Source: Caballeronia megalochromosomata (lineage in GTDB: Bacteria; Pseudomonadota; Gammaproteobacteria; Burkholderiales; Burkholderiaceae). Taken from it: DNA of 64,000 bases. Below, piece by piece: positions 26,050 to 34,144 of this stretch (position 1 is its first letter; each line of letters starts with the position of its first letter). Location of the stretch: assembly GCA_001580565.1 (NCBI GenBank), contig LRBF01000230.1, positions 1 through 64,000 of the forward strand. Direction: 5' to 3'. A program made the position numbers and the translations under genes. A model generated the notes under the pieces. That model was given only the letters and a program-made list of their open reading frames with translations. It did no database searches and was not told the origin of the DNA.

Positions 26050-26439
26050 TCACAGTTCGCCAGTAAGAAACTGCGCTACGCCATGACCGAAGCTCCAGTC
26101 AGCATCGGAGTTGCTTACTAGCGAAACGACTACATCGCTCGGAGCGATCTGGCAACGCTCTTGCAGCTCCCGGGTGAGCTCTTGATAAAAGTATTCCTTT
26201 GCCTCTTGCGCGCGCGGACGGGTCACCACGGTGATCACGACCATGTTCTTGGTGCGCTCAATTCCTAGCCCCGTATCTTCAACAATAAGATGGGCTGGTT
26301 CATGCTCCGTCACGACTTGATAGCGGTCGCGCTCTGGCACTTGGAATGCGTTGACAACAGCCCGGTGTGCGCCATCGAGCATTGCACGGGTTTGTGCTTC
26401 CGTGCGGCCCTTGAGTATGTCGAACTTGATGAGCGGCAT
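26050..26439 (-). CDS. tautomerase-superfamily protein, malonate semialdehyde decarboxylase-like
   Basis: 129 codons; ATG 26439 has AGGAG 6 bases upstream and gives an N-terminal Pro after Met removal (MPLIKFDILKGRTEAQ). Counting from Pro1, the positions known to matter in malonate semialdehyde decarboxylase (MSAD) of Pseudomonas pavonaceae are all kept: Pro1, Asp37 (PERDRYQ), Arg73 and Arg75 (TRPRAQ). The length also fits MSAD. Predicted reaction: malonate semialdehyde to acetaldehyde plus CO2. It is divergent from the MarR gene with an 8+8 bp palindrome between, and close to the cis-CaaD-like gene that would supply its substrate. Confidence 0.82.
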   Translation of the reverse strand: MPLIKFDILKGRTEAQTRAMLDGAHRAVVNAFQVPERDRYQVVTEHEPAHLIVEDTGLGIERTKNMVVITVVTRPRAQEAKEYFYQELTRELQERCQIAPSDVVVSLVSNSDADWSFGHGVAQFLTGEL

Positions 26440-26540
26440 TACTTTCTCCTGGTGAAGGTAGTCGGATGGCGGTTGCGATCGAACCATGACGTCAGTGTAG
26501 GAGTTGGTCGCCGCGGTTTAAATGGTTGAACTAAAAAATC

Positions 26541-26562
26541 ATTGTTCATTGAAGTGAACAAT
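26541..26562. promoter_or_regulatory. palindromic operator between MSAD-like and marR genes
   Basis: ATTGTTCA and TGAACAAT are perfect inverted arms around a 6-base centre, about 100 bp upstream of the MSAD-like start. The size and symmetry suit a MarR dimer. A second, looser dyad AGATTGT-N9-ACAATCT lies at 26688-26710 nearer marR. Confidence 0.65.
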
Positions 26563-26687
26563 CTTTGGGCGCTGATCCAACGCGGTTGTTTTCGGCCCGC
26601 GAGAAATTAGATGTTGGGGTTCGCAGATTTACTTCAGCAAGACATACTCAAAGCGACGGCGTAGAAACGCTGCTCTGATTAGTAGGA

Positions 26688-26710
26688 AGATTGTTTTGGC
26701 TTGACAATCT
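26688..26710. promoter_or_regulatory. second dyad and -35-like element before marR
   Basis: Inverted arms AGATTGT (26688-26694) and ACAATCT (26704-26710) share ATTGT/ACAAT with the stronger palindrome at 26541. A TTGACA (26701-26706) overlaps the right arm and could be the marR -35 box. Confidence 0.45.
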
Positions 26711-26814
26711 GGCTGAGCCGTGTGATCTTGGCACTTCGATGGATGTATATGCATCTTGTAACTCTTGATCCCATGAGGGCATCCACCTGGGCATAGACAA
26801 ATAGGACAGGATCC

Positions 26815-27249
26815 ATGTTTACGGATTGCTATTGCACACAGTTTCGACGCTCGGCAAACCAGCTAACTGGTATTTACGACGAGGCGTTGCGGCCGGTCGG
26901 CCTGAAGATCACCCAGTTCTCGCTGCTGCGCGCAATTGAGCGTCTAGGGGCGGCGACGTACAACGAGATCGCTGCGGAAGCAGCGCTGGATAAGACGACG
27001 ATTTCACGAAATCTGAAGGTGCTTATCAACGCTGGCTGGGTTACTGTCAGCGTGCCGCCCGAGGAGGACGCGCGTTACAGATCCGCTCAATTGAGCAAGG
27101 AAGGGGTAAAGAAGCTCCGAAGCGCCGAGCCGTACTGGAGAGTCGCCCAGCGTCTCGTTGAGGATGGCGTTCAGCGTTTCCTTAATGGGCCCGCGAATCA
27201 GCAGTTGCTGGAAGCGTTAGAAGCGCTGCAACAGGTACCGCTTAAGTAA
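26815..27249 (+). CDS. MarR family transcriptional regulator
   Basis: 144 residues. The winged helix (ITQFSLLRAIERLGAATYNEIAAEAALDKTTISRNLKVLINAGWVTVSVPPEEDARYRSAQLS) is typical. The N-terminus carries a Cys pair (FTDCYCTQFRRSANQL), a feature of some MarR proteins that respond to oxidants or aldehydes. It lies between the two tautomerase genes, and palindromes upstream suggest that it controls the divergent MSAD-like gene and itself. Confidence 0.9.
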   Translation: MFTDCYCTQFRRSANQLTGIYDEALRPVGLKITQFSLLRAIERLGAATYNEIAAEAALDKTTISRNLKVLINAGWVTVSVPPEEDARYRSAQLSKEGVKKLRSAEPYWRVAQRLVEDGVQRFLNGPANQQLLEALEALQQVPLK

Positions 27250-27306
27250 CCGATTAACTGAGGGATTGCCCTAATCAGGGCGCGCGACTCGGCGACAAGA
27301 TACGTA

Positions 27307-27334
27307 TTGACATGTGGGTCACGCCGTATAAGAT
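27307..27334 (+). promoter_or_regulatory. sigma-70-like promoter for the cis-CaaD-like/MHS operon
   Basis: TTGACA (27307-27312), 16-bp spacer, TAAGAT (27329-27334). It lies about 150 bp before the cis-CaaD-like start. Inverted arms CAACTAT (27342-27348) and ATAGTTG (27393-27399) occur downstream, in the presumed leader. Confidence 0.5.
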
Positions 27335-27488
27335 GTACCTACAACTATGTGCTGGGTAGATTTTTGTAATAAGCACGCATTTTTACAGACAAATAGTTGC
27401 AGCTACATCTAAGCCTGATTGACGTCACACTTGAACGTTCTGGGACAGCTCATTCGCGTCCGACTGGATTCTTATTGGAGATTGAAAG

Positions 27489-27935
27489 ATGCCTACTTAC
27501 ATCGTATCCGCAACTCAAAACCTGTTGTCCGCCGAGGAAAAAAAGAAGGTCGCAAAGGAGGTTACGCGAGCCCACAGCCAGGCCACTGGCGCGCAAGGCT
27601 TTTTCGCTCAGGTGATTTTCAGCGAAATCCCGTCGGGATCGCATTTCATGGGTGGCGTGGAAATCAGCGCGAAACAGATTTTCGTGCATGGACACATCCG
27701 TGCTGGGCGTACTGAAGAACAGAAAGGCGCCTTACTCGCCGACATCATCAGCTCAATTCACGGTGTCACAGGGATCGAGAAACGCTTTCTGTGGGCGTAT
27801 ATCTCCGAGCTGACGCCGAACAATATGGTCGAGTATGGGCAAGTGCTGCCCCAGCCTGGCAAGGAAGCCGAGTGGCTCGAGTCGCTATCAGCAGCAGATC
27901 GTGACTACATGCTGAGCCTCAGTAAAGCTCAATAA
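27489..27935 (+). CDS. cis-3-chloroacrylic acid dehalogenase-like tautomerase
   Basis: 148 codons, GGAG 8 bases upstream. Numbering from Pro1 after Met removal, all six residues implicated in cis-CaaD catalysis are in register: Pro1, His28 (RAHSQ), Arg70 and Arg73 (HIRAGR), Tyr103 (WAYISE) and Glu114 (MVEYG). The surrounding text (QIFVHGHIRAGR, MVEYGQVLPQPGKEAEW) also matches the family closely. Predicted to hydrate cis-3-haloacrylate to malonate semialdehyde plus halide. The related Cg10062 has the same six residues but is a poor dehalogenase that hydrates propiolate, so the true substrate could be an acetylenic acid. Followed 46 bp later by an MHS carrier. Confidence 0.85.
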   Translation: MPTYIVSATQNLLSAEEKKKVAKEVTRAHSQATGAQGFFAQVIFSEIPSGSHFMGGVEISAKQIFVHGHIRAGRTEEQKGALLADIISSIHGVTGIEKRFLWAYISELTPNNMVEYGQVLPQPGKEAEWLESLSAADRDYMLSLSKAQ

Positions 27936-27981
27936 CACGCGAATCAGACGCGACCGCAGAGAACCCCGGTAGGAGACGCCC

Positions 27982-29646
27982 TTGAACACCTCAGCTATTG
28001 CCCTTAACGAGTCACGACGGATGACCTCTGACGAACGCAAAATCATCTTTGCGTCGTCGCTCGGTACTGTCTTTGAGTGGTACGACTTTTACCTGTACGG
28101 CTCGCTTGCCGCTGTTGTCGGGAAGCAGTTTTTCTCGGGCGTCAACGATACAGCGGCGTTCATTTTTGCGTTGCTGGCGTTTGCCGCAGGCTTTGCAGTG
28201 CGGCCGTTTGGGGCGTTGGTATTCGGTCGTCTCGGAGATCTGGTAGGCCGTAAGTACACGTTCCTGGTCACAATTCTTTTGATGGGTACGTCAACGTTTC
28301 TCGTTGGCGTACTACCTTCGTACGCGAGCATCGGCATCACCGCGCCTGTGTTGCTGATCGTGCTCCGACTTGTGCAAGGTCTCGCCCTAGGTGGCGAGTA
28401 TGGCGGCGCGGCGACATATGTAGCGGAACATGCGCCGGGGCACAAACGGGGTGGCTACACGGCGTGGATCCAGACCACGGCTACCTTGGGATTCTTCCTG
28501 TCGTTGCTCGTGATTCTCGGAACACGTCTGATTGCAGGTGAGTCTGCGTTCGCCGATTGGGCGTGGCGCATTCCGTTCGTGTTCTCAGTGATCCTTGTGT
28601 CGATCTCGGTATGGATTCGGATGACTCTGTCGGAATCTCCCGTGTTCCTGAAAATGAAGGCGGAAAACACGACTTCTAAAGCGCCGATCAAGGAGGCGTT
28701 CGGCGAGTGGAAGAATGTTCGCCTCGTTCTGATCGCGTTGTTCGGAGTCGTCGCCGGCCAGGCCGTAATCTGGTATGCAGGCCAATTCTACGCACTCTTT
28801 TTCCTCACGCAGACTCTTAAGGTCAATCCTGTGACGGCGAATCTGCTGATCGCGGCGGCGTTGCTGATTGGAACGCCGATGATTGTCTTCTTCGGATCGC
28901 TATCGGACCGTGTCGGTCGCAAGCCGGTGATGATGCTGGGATTCTTCCTCGCAATCGTGTTCTACTTTCCGATTTTTCACGGACTGACAAAGTTTGCGAA
29001 TCCGACGCTTTATGCAGCCCAGGAAAGCGCACCGGTGACTGTCGTGGCGGATCCGACCAGTTGTTCATTTCAGTTCAATCCGGTCGGAACGTCGAGTTTT
29101 AGCAAGTCTTGCGACATAGCGAAGTCGTTTCTCGCTCGCTCAGCAGTGAACTATTCGAACGAGGACGCGCCAGCGGGCACCGTTGCGTACGTTCGTGTAG
29201 GCAACACCCGAATCGACAGCGTTGATATCGCAGGAGTAGATAACAAGGAAGGGGCGAAACAGGTCAGGGATTTCGAGGGAAAGCTGGGAACGCTGATCAA
29301 ATCAGTCGGTTACCCGACGATAGCCGATCCGAAACTCATTAACTACCCGATGGTTTTGTTGATGCTTATTGGGCTGGTTCTGACCGTAGCAATGGTGTAC
29401 GGCCCAATAGCGGCGACGCTCGTCGAACTGTTTCCGACCCGCATCCGATATACGGCAATGTCGCTCCCGTATCACATCGGCAATGGGTGGTTTGGCGGCT
29501 TTCTCCCGACAACTGCGTTCGCGCTGGTAGCGGCAACGGGCAATATTTATGCGGGCGTTTGGTATCCAGTAGTTATCGCTGCAATGTCCCTGGTCATCGG
29601 CTTTTTCTTTCTACCGGAGACTCGCCAAAGGAGCATCGTCGACTGA
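27982..29646 (+). CDS. MHS-family MFS carrier, haloacid-permease (Deh4p)-like
   Basis: 554 residues. TTG start with AGGAG 6 bases upstream; an ATG at 28021 is the alternative. Metabolite:H+ symporter hallmarks are present: GTVFEWYDFYLYGSLA in TM1, RPFGALVFGRLGDLVGRKYTF, and GGEYGGAATYVAEHAP. An insertion of about 110 residues (ADPTSCSFQFNP to EGKLGTLIKSVG) lies between late TMs and should be periplasmic. Length and insertion match the Burkholderia haloacid transporter Deh4p (552 residues). It most likely brings in the acid processed by the cis-CaaD-like enzyme. A strong intrinsic terminator follows. Confidence 0.85.
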   Translation: MNTSAIALNESRRMTSDERKIIFASSLGTVFEWYDFYLYGSLAAVVGKQFFSGVNDTAAFIFALLAFAAGFAVRPFGALVFGRLGDLVGRKYTFLVTILLMGTSTFLVGVLPSYASIGITAPVLLIVLRLVQGLALGGEYGGAATYVAEHAPGHKRGGYTAWIQTTATLGFFLSLLVILGTRLIAGESAFADWAWRIPFVFSVILVSISVWIRMTLSESPVFLKMKAENTTSKAPIKEAFGEWKNVRLVLIALFGVVAGQAVIWYAGQFYALFFLTQTLKVNPVTANLLIAAALLIGTPMIVFFGSLSDRVGRKPVMMLGFFLAIVFYFPIFHGLTKFANPTLYAAQESAPVTVVADPTSCSFQFNPVGTSSFSKSCDIAKSFLARSAVNYSNEDAPAGTVAYVRVGNTRIDSVDIAGVDNKEGAKQVRDFEGKLGTLIKSVGYPTIADPKLINYPMVLLMLIGLVLTVAMVYGPIAATLVELFPTRIRYTAMSLPYHIGNGWFGGFLPTTAFALVAATGNIYAGVWYPVVIAAMSLVIGFFFLPETRQRSIVD

Positions 29647-29712
29647 TGATATGGTACGCGACGGCGCAGGTGTAACTGGACCGTCCTGTTGAAGCTGAGC
29701 AATGCTTATTAA

Positions 29713-29753
29713 GGAGGAAGCTGGTTATCCAGATTTCCTCCGAGTTTTTTTTT
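29713..29753 (+). terminator. intrinsic terminator after the MHS carrier
   Basis: Stem GGAGGAA / TTCCTCC with an inner CTGG-TTAT-CCAG hairpin, then GAG and nine T residues (29745-29753). The clearest rho-independent terminator in the window, ending the dehalogenase-carrier operon. Confidence 0.88.
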
Positions 29754-29805
29754 ATTTTGGATATTGATGATTTGTGTGTCCGCTGATCTGTGTCGATCAA
29801 CTGAC

Positions 29806-29943
29806 TCAAGCGGGATGGCTGCTGGACACGGATGCGACGTCGCTCGGATAGCTGAACGTACGTCCGCCGTCAGAAGCACACACTGCTGCAGTTAGCGCCG
29901 CCGTTGCGATCGCAAGAATGATGCAGGTCAGATAGGTTTTCAT
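29806..29943 (-). CDS. small exported protein, 45 residues
   Basis: Read from ATG 29943: MKTYLTCIILAIATAALTAA looks like a signal peptide, followed by a mature part of about 22 residues (SDGGRTFSYPSDVASVSS) to a TGA at 29806-29808. AAGG lies 8 bases upstream. Short exported proteins of this kind are common in Burkholderiaceae and mostly uncharacterised. It lies opposite the terminator and before the TetR gene. Not recognised. Confidence 0.45.
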   Translation of the reverse strand: MKTYLTCIILAIATAALTAAVCASDGGRTFSYPSDVASVSSSHPA

Positions 29944-30259
29944 TTCGAGAGCCTTGGTAGTGACCGTTAGAAAATTCTAATCGGCACGCTCACGACTCAG
30001 GTTCATCTCTGACGCTTCCACTTGTCCCGTTCCCGGGCAAGCTGACAGACATCGACCAACCTGAATAAGCGTTCCATAGCAAATATGGTAAGCGGCGAAG
30101 CCACGCGAAAGATCCGAGTTTTGGTCGTTCGAGTCCGACGGTGTATCGATCCCGCCCTGGACTGCCGGGTCACTCGAGCAATGCGAGCAGGGGACAAGAG
30201 CTAAAGGAACTAAATTAGGGTCTGAGTACGGGGCAGACCGGAACCAGTGGTGGGCTAAT

Positions 30260-30274
30260 CGTTACGCAGTAACG
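30260..30274. promoter_or_regulatory. short perfect inverted repeat upstream of tetR
   Basis: CGTTAC-GCA-GTAACG. Lies 10 bp before the larger dyad at 30285-30331. Confidence 0.35.
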
Positions 30275-30284
30275 AGAGAAAAAA

Positions 30285-30331
30285 ATAGATGATCATAGAA
30301 ATTTATTGAATAAATGATGGACGTCATCTAT
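30285..30331. promoter_or_regulatory. 47-bp two-tier dyad upstream of tetR, candidate operator
   Basis: Inner arms ATTTATT/AATAAAT and outer arms ATAGATGA/TCATCTAT are both centred on base 30308, giving 15 of 23 paired positions with all mismatches in the middle of each arm. Two-tier symmetry of this size would fit two regulator dimers bound on one axis, or an extruded structure. It lies 130 bp before the TetR start. Confidence 0.5.
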
Positions 30332-30460
30332 TATAGGCTGATAGGTCGTTGACTCCTGTGACTTGGTCGTGCGGAGTGAGTCGGTAGTGCATGACGCGAC
30401 CGAACAACAGGTAAGCAAGATACACCGTCGACTGCAGAGTCGATAAACAGGAGAAATTTC

Positions 30461-31057
30461 ATGCCGCGAGTTTCCCGTGAGCAAGCTGAGTTGAACCGCG
30501 AGCGGATCATCCAGACCGCTGTTCGCAGGTTCAAGATCGGGGGCTTCTCCGACGTTTCAGTGCATGACATCATGCAAGACGCGGGACTGACGCATGGCGG
30601 GTTTTACGGACACTTTGACTCGAAAGACGATCTCGCCGCCATCGCGTGTACTGCAGCTTTCGACCAGTCCGTTGATCGTTGGAAAGCGCTGGTGGATGGC
30701 GCAACTGATGAACGCGCCTTTTTCGTCAGTCTCTACGACTATTACCTGAGTGCAAAGCAACGCGACGATGTTGGAAGCGGGTGCCCGGCTGTAGCGCTCG
30801 CGACGGACGCAAGTCGTGAAGCCAAAGAGCAGCCCGCCAGGCAAGTCTACACAAGTGGAATAAAGACAATGCTCGGCTTGCTGCAGACGTTTGTGCGTGG
30901 GCGTAAGACCCAGAAATCGAGGGACAAAGCGCTCGTCCAGCTGTCAACGATGGTAGGTGCTGTCACGCTCGCAAGAGCGATGACGGATGACAAATTGTCA
31001 GAGGAGCTTCTTGAGGCAGCGAGAAGGCATCTCAAGACGCACCCATTTGACGACTAA
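30461..31057 (+). CDS. TetR/AcrR family transcriptional regulator
   Basis: 198 residues. The N-terminal helix-turn-helix (RERIIQTAVRRFKIGGFSDVSVHDIMQDAGLTHGGFYGHFDSKDDL) is the family hallmark; the GLTHGGFYGHF form is typical of regulators of drug exporters. The C-terminal ligand domain carries a single Cys (GSGCPAVALATD). It is followed 98 bp later on the same strand by a DHA2 exporter, the likely target. Confidence 0.9.
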   Translation: MPRVSREQAELNRERIIQTAVRRFKIGGFSDVSVHDIMQDAGLTHGGFYGHFDSKDDLAAIACTAAFDQSVDRWKALVDGATDERAFFVSLYDYYLSAKQRDDVGSGCPAVALATDASREAKEQPARQVYTSGIKTMLGLLQTFVRGRKTQKSRDKALVQLSTMVGAVTLARAMTDDKLSEELLEAARRHLKTHPFDD

Positions 31058-31155
31058 TGTCTTGGCGCTTGCATGTTTTCCTGATTTCCTCGTCGCATCG
31101 GGCAAGTGGAGTCGATGTTGACGCGCGTTTGCCGCTTATTTCAGTGGAGTGAAGA

Positions 31156-32691
31156 ATGGATAGGCGTTTTTTGATACTGCTCTGCGTTTCAATACCGTCG
31201 TTCATGATTAATCTGGATGCGAATATCGTTTCCGTCTCATTGCCGTCAATCGCACAGACGTTGCACGCGGATTTTGGGTCGATCGAATGGGTAATTAGTG
31301 CATATACGCTTGCGTTCGCAAGCCTTGTTATGCCGGGAGGTGCGCTCGCTGACCGGTTTGGACGCAAGCGGCTGCTGGTCACCGGTCTTGCGGTATTTAC
31401 ACTCGCGTCATTGATATGCGGAGCGGCATCGTCGGTAACGGTGTTGAACTGGGCGCGAGCGGTACAAGGTACCGGCGCAGCGTTGCAGTTGAGTGCGGCA
31501 TTGGCAATCCTGTCCAACGAATTCCAGGGCGAGCACCGAGCAAAGGCGTTTGCGTTCTGGGGCTCGATTATCGGCATTGGGATCATGCTCGGACCGGTCG
31601 CGGGCGGGGTGATAACGCAGATTCTCGGATGGCAATGGGCGTTCTACGTCAATCTTCCGATTGGCGCGGCCATGATCGCGCTCACAGTCTTCACTGTGAC
31701 TGAATCGCGAGACCCGAAGGCCAATCGCATTGACGTAATGGGCGTGGTGACTTTGGCAGCTTTTCTTGGGTTGGCGACGTACGCATTGATCTCTGGAAAT
31801 CATGCCGGCTGGTCAAGCCAACCTGTCTTGACGAGTGCTTTTTGTGCGGCTGCGGCCCTGATTGCGTTCATCGTGGTTGAGCGGATCCAGGAACGACCGA
31901 TGATGGACTTCACGTACTTTATCCGTCCGACGTATCTCGGTGCAAACATCGCGGCAGTGGCGTACGCGGCGACTTTCCTGACCATGTTGACCTACCTGCC
32001 ATTCTTCTTTCAGAACGGTCTTGCGTTTGGTCCGATGAAGGCAGGGGCGTTGATGCTGCCTCTTGCTGCCGGGCTTTTCGTTGTCCCTCGCCTGGTGACT
32101 GCGTATGTTGAGCACCGCGTCTCGGGGCGATTGCTTCTCGTCGTCGGTCTCATTCTGGTTGGAAGCGGTCTTTTGATCGCATCAACACAGGTTGGCGCGA
32201 TGAGTTATTCAAGAATCGCCATCCCGATGATGCTCGCGTCCGTCGGCGCCGGTGTTCTCAACGGGCAGGTGGTAAAGGTCGGTATGACGGTGATTCCGGC
32301 GGATCGCGCGGGGATGGCGTCTGGTGTTTCCGGAACGATGCGGTTCAGCGGGATTGTGATCGGCTTCGCAGCATTGGGAGCTGTGTTTTTTCAAGGAATC
32401 ACATCAGGGGTAAGTAATGCAATACCGTTCGTCGGCGGTGATCTCTTGCGCGAGATATCGAGAGCAATTGGTAGCGGCGATATGACGGCTGCTGCCACGC
32501 TCTTGCAGCAGCAAGGCATCGACGGAAGTGTTGCAAGGGAGATCGTCGGTGCGGGGCTTCATGAAGTAATGAGATATGCCTCAATGACCGCTTTTGTAGC
32601 GGCGATAGCATCACACTGGCTCATCAGCCCGGTCGAAACGGCGCCGCTCGGGACCAAGGAGACTAAGGTAACTGATCCTTTGATCGATTGA
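31156..32691 (+). CDS. MFS transporter, DHA2 (14-TM, EmrB/QacA) family
   Basis: 511-residue inner-membrane drug:H+ antiporter with 14 predicted segments. Signatures: INLDANIVSVSLPSIAQTLHADFGSIEWVISAYTLAFASLVMPGGALADRFGRKRLL (motifs D1 and A) and GPVAGGVITQILGWQWAFYVNLPIG (motif C region, TM5). Paired with the preceding TetR gene, it is probably induced by the compound it exports. No EmrA-like adaptor is present. Confidence 0.92.
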   Translation: MDRRFLILLCVSIPSFMINLDANIVSVSLPSIAQTLHADFGSIEWVISAYTLAFASLVMPGGALADRFGRKRLLVTGLAVFTLASLICGAASSVTVLNWARAVQGTGAALQLSAALAILSNEFQGEHRAKAFAFWGSIIGIGIMLGPVAGGVITQILGWQWAFYVNLPIGAAMIALTVFTVTESRDPKANRIDVMGVVTLAAFLGLATYALISGNHAGWSSQPVLTSAFCAAAALIAFIVVERIQERPMMDFTYFIRPTYLGANIAAVAYAATFLTMLTYLPFFFQNGLAFGPMKAGALMLPLAAGLFVVPRLVTAYVEHRVSGRLLLVVGLILVGSGLLIASTQVGAMSYSRIAIPMMLASVGAGVLNGQVVKVGMTVIPADRAGMASGVSGTMRFSGIVIGFAALGAVFFQGITSGVSNAIPFVGGDLLREISRAIGSGDMTAAATLLQQQGIDGSVAREIVGAGLHEVMRYASMTAFVAAIASHWLISPVETAPLGTKETKVTDPLID

Positions 32692-33305
32692 ACAGCGTAC
32701 CGGATTGAAGAGGAAATGAAGATTCAAGCCTAGTTTCAGGACGTCTTAACGTGTCTCCCAACTGAAACTCAGAATCGCGGCGATCACTGTTTGTCGCGCG
32801 TGTGCTACGGCAGCGATTTTGATGAATGGCGGAGACAGATTTAACCGGATCCCCGGTATCAGCGAGCGGTTCCAAACTGCAATCTTACGTTTCGCCAAAT
32901 GGCCATTCACTACGGCGCACATCATGTGGCCGGTGTGAGGTCGCGAAGGGTTGCAATGAAGTAGGAAGATAATTGTCGGGTAATCGTCAAGGAACGGGAT
33001 CGCAGTATCACGATCGCATTCGAACGCACCGCGTCGAATGACCGCTTAAATACGTTTCATCCGCACAACTACCGACACATTCCTTCGTCAAGATTTCCTA
33101 CACTTTCATTGCTTTGTAAGTTCCTCGATCGCTAAAGCGACTCGCGCTGATACCGCCGAGCCACGGCGGACATCTCGATTTCATCGACAGATTAAATTTT
33201 GCTTTCAATGATCGAGGATAAGGTACTTCGGATTGCTAATGTATTACGTATTACGAGTCGTGTGTGTCTCTGTAGTCAAGAACGCTTTTCATTGGGAGAT
33301 CCGCC
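32692..33305. other. 614-bp gap, AT-richer, no gene recognised
   Basis: Only short unsupported open frames. A tandem GTATTAC direct repeat (33241-33254) lies about 55 bp before the HbpS-like gene and may belong to its promoter. No RNA gene or mobile-element remnant was recognised. Confidence 0.4.
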
Positions 33306-34034
33306 ATGCATCGAAATACCAGCCGTTCTCTTTTGACCGTACTGTTTGCGGCTTCGACCATTTCGGCGCCGTGTTTTGCCGACGACTCCGACTCGTCTTC
33401 CGGGCGGTGCACGCTTGCGCAAGGAACCGTGGAGCTCGTACAAAAGCAACTGTTTGCAGTTGTAAGGCTCGCTGACGGGAACGGCGGAATATTCAAGCCG
33501 AACCGCATGTGGGCGGCGGTGGTCGATCGTGAAGGCCATCTCTGTTCGGTTATCAAGACAGGCGACGCGTGGCCGGGAAGCCGCGCGATCGCTATCGCCA
33601 AGGCGTTCACGGCGAACGGCTTCAGCAACGATGCGCTCGCGCTTTCGACCGCCAATCTTTATGCCGCCACGCAGCCGGGAGGATCGCTCTACGGATTGAA
33701 CAACTCGAATCCGTTCGACGCGCGATTCCTCGAACAAGGAAGCGGCGTCGGTCGCACACTGGGGGGCGTCATCACATTTGGGGGCGGCGTCGCGCTCTAT
33801 GCGGGCGGAAAGGTGATCGGCGGGCTAGGCGTAAGTGGCGACAGCGCCTGTGCCGATCATGCGATCGCCTACCGCATGCGAAAGCTGGCGGGGCTCGGCG
33901 CGGTTCCGGCGGGGCAGGGACCGAACAATACCGATAACATCGTGTACTCGACAGGCGCATCGCCGATGGGCTTCGAACACCCGCATTGTTTTCCAACTGA
34001 CCTCAGCGCGGCTGCGATCGAATCAGTTCATTGA
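33306..34034 (+). CDS. exported GlcG/HbpS family (haem-binding fold) protein
   Basis: 242 residues. Signal peptide (RSLLTVLFAASTISAPCFA), then one GlcG/HbpS domain: MWAAVVDREGHLCSVIKTGDAWPGSRAIAIAKAFTANGFS and ITFGGGVALYAGGKVIGGLGVSGDSACADHAIAYRMRKLAG. HbpS of Streptomyces binds haem and iron outside the cell; many proteobacterial relatives have no known role. Two or three Cys residues in the mature part could form a disulfide. Stands alone; convergent with the RidA-like gene. Confidence 0.85.
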   Translation: MHRNTSRSLLTVLFAASTISAPCFADDSDSSSGRCTLAQGTVELVQKQLFAVVRLADGNGGIFKPNRMWAAVVDREGHLCSVIKTGDAWPGSRAIAIAKAFTANGFSNDALALSTANLYAATQPGGSLYGLNNSNPFDARFLEQGSGVGRTLGGVITFGGGVALYAGGKVIGGLGVSGDSACADHAIAYRMRKLAGLGAVPAGQGPNNTDNIVYSTGASPMGFEHPHCFPTDLSAAAIESVH

Positions 34035-34080
34035 CCGCGTTCACACACGCGCTTCTCGCAAAGACTGAGCGGGGAAGGAG

Positions 34081-34109
34081 AGCATGAGCCGCGCAGGCGG
34101 CTTCATGCT
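34081..34109. terminator. shared hairpin between convergent genes
   Basis: A 12-bp stem (AGCATGAGCCGC / GCGGCTTCATGCT, one bulged T) with a 4-base loop, lying between the HbpS-like and RidA-like stops. It would act in both directions, though U-tracts are poor. Confidence 0.5.
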
Positions 34110-34144
34110 TCATCTTCGTAAGCAGTCAAGGACCGGCGAGTTGG

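Noticed and set aside
25728..33305. Genomic island flanked by insertion sequences or att sites
   Set aside because: No transposase, integrase, terminal inverted repeats, tRNA or flanking direct repeats could be seen; only composition and gene content hint at acquisition.
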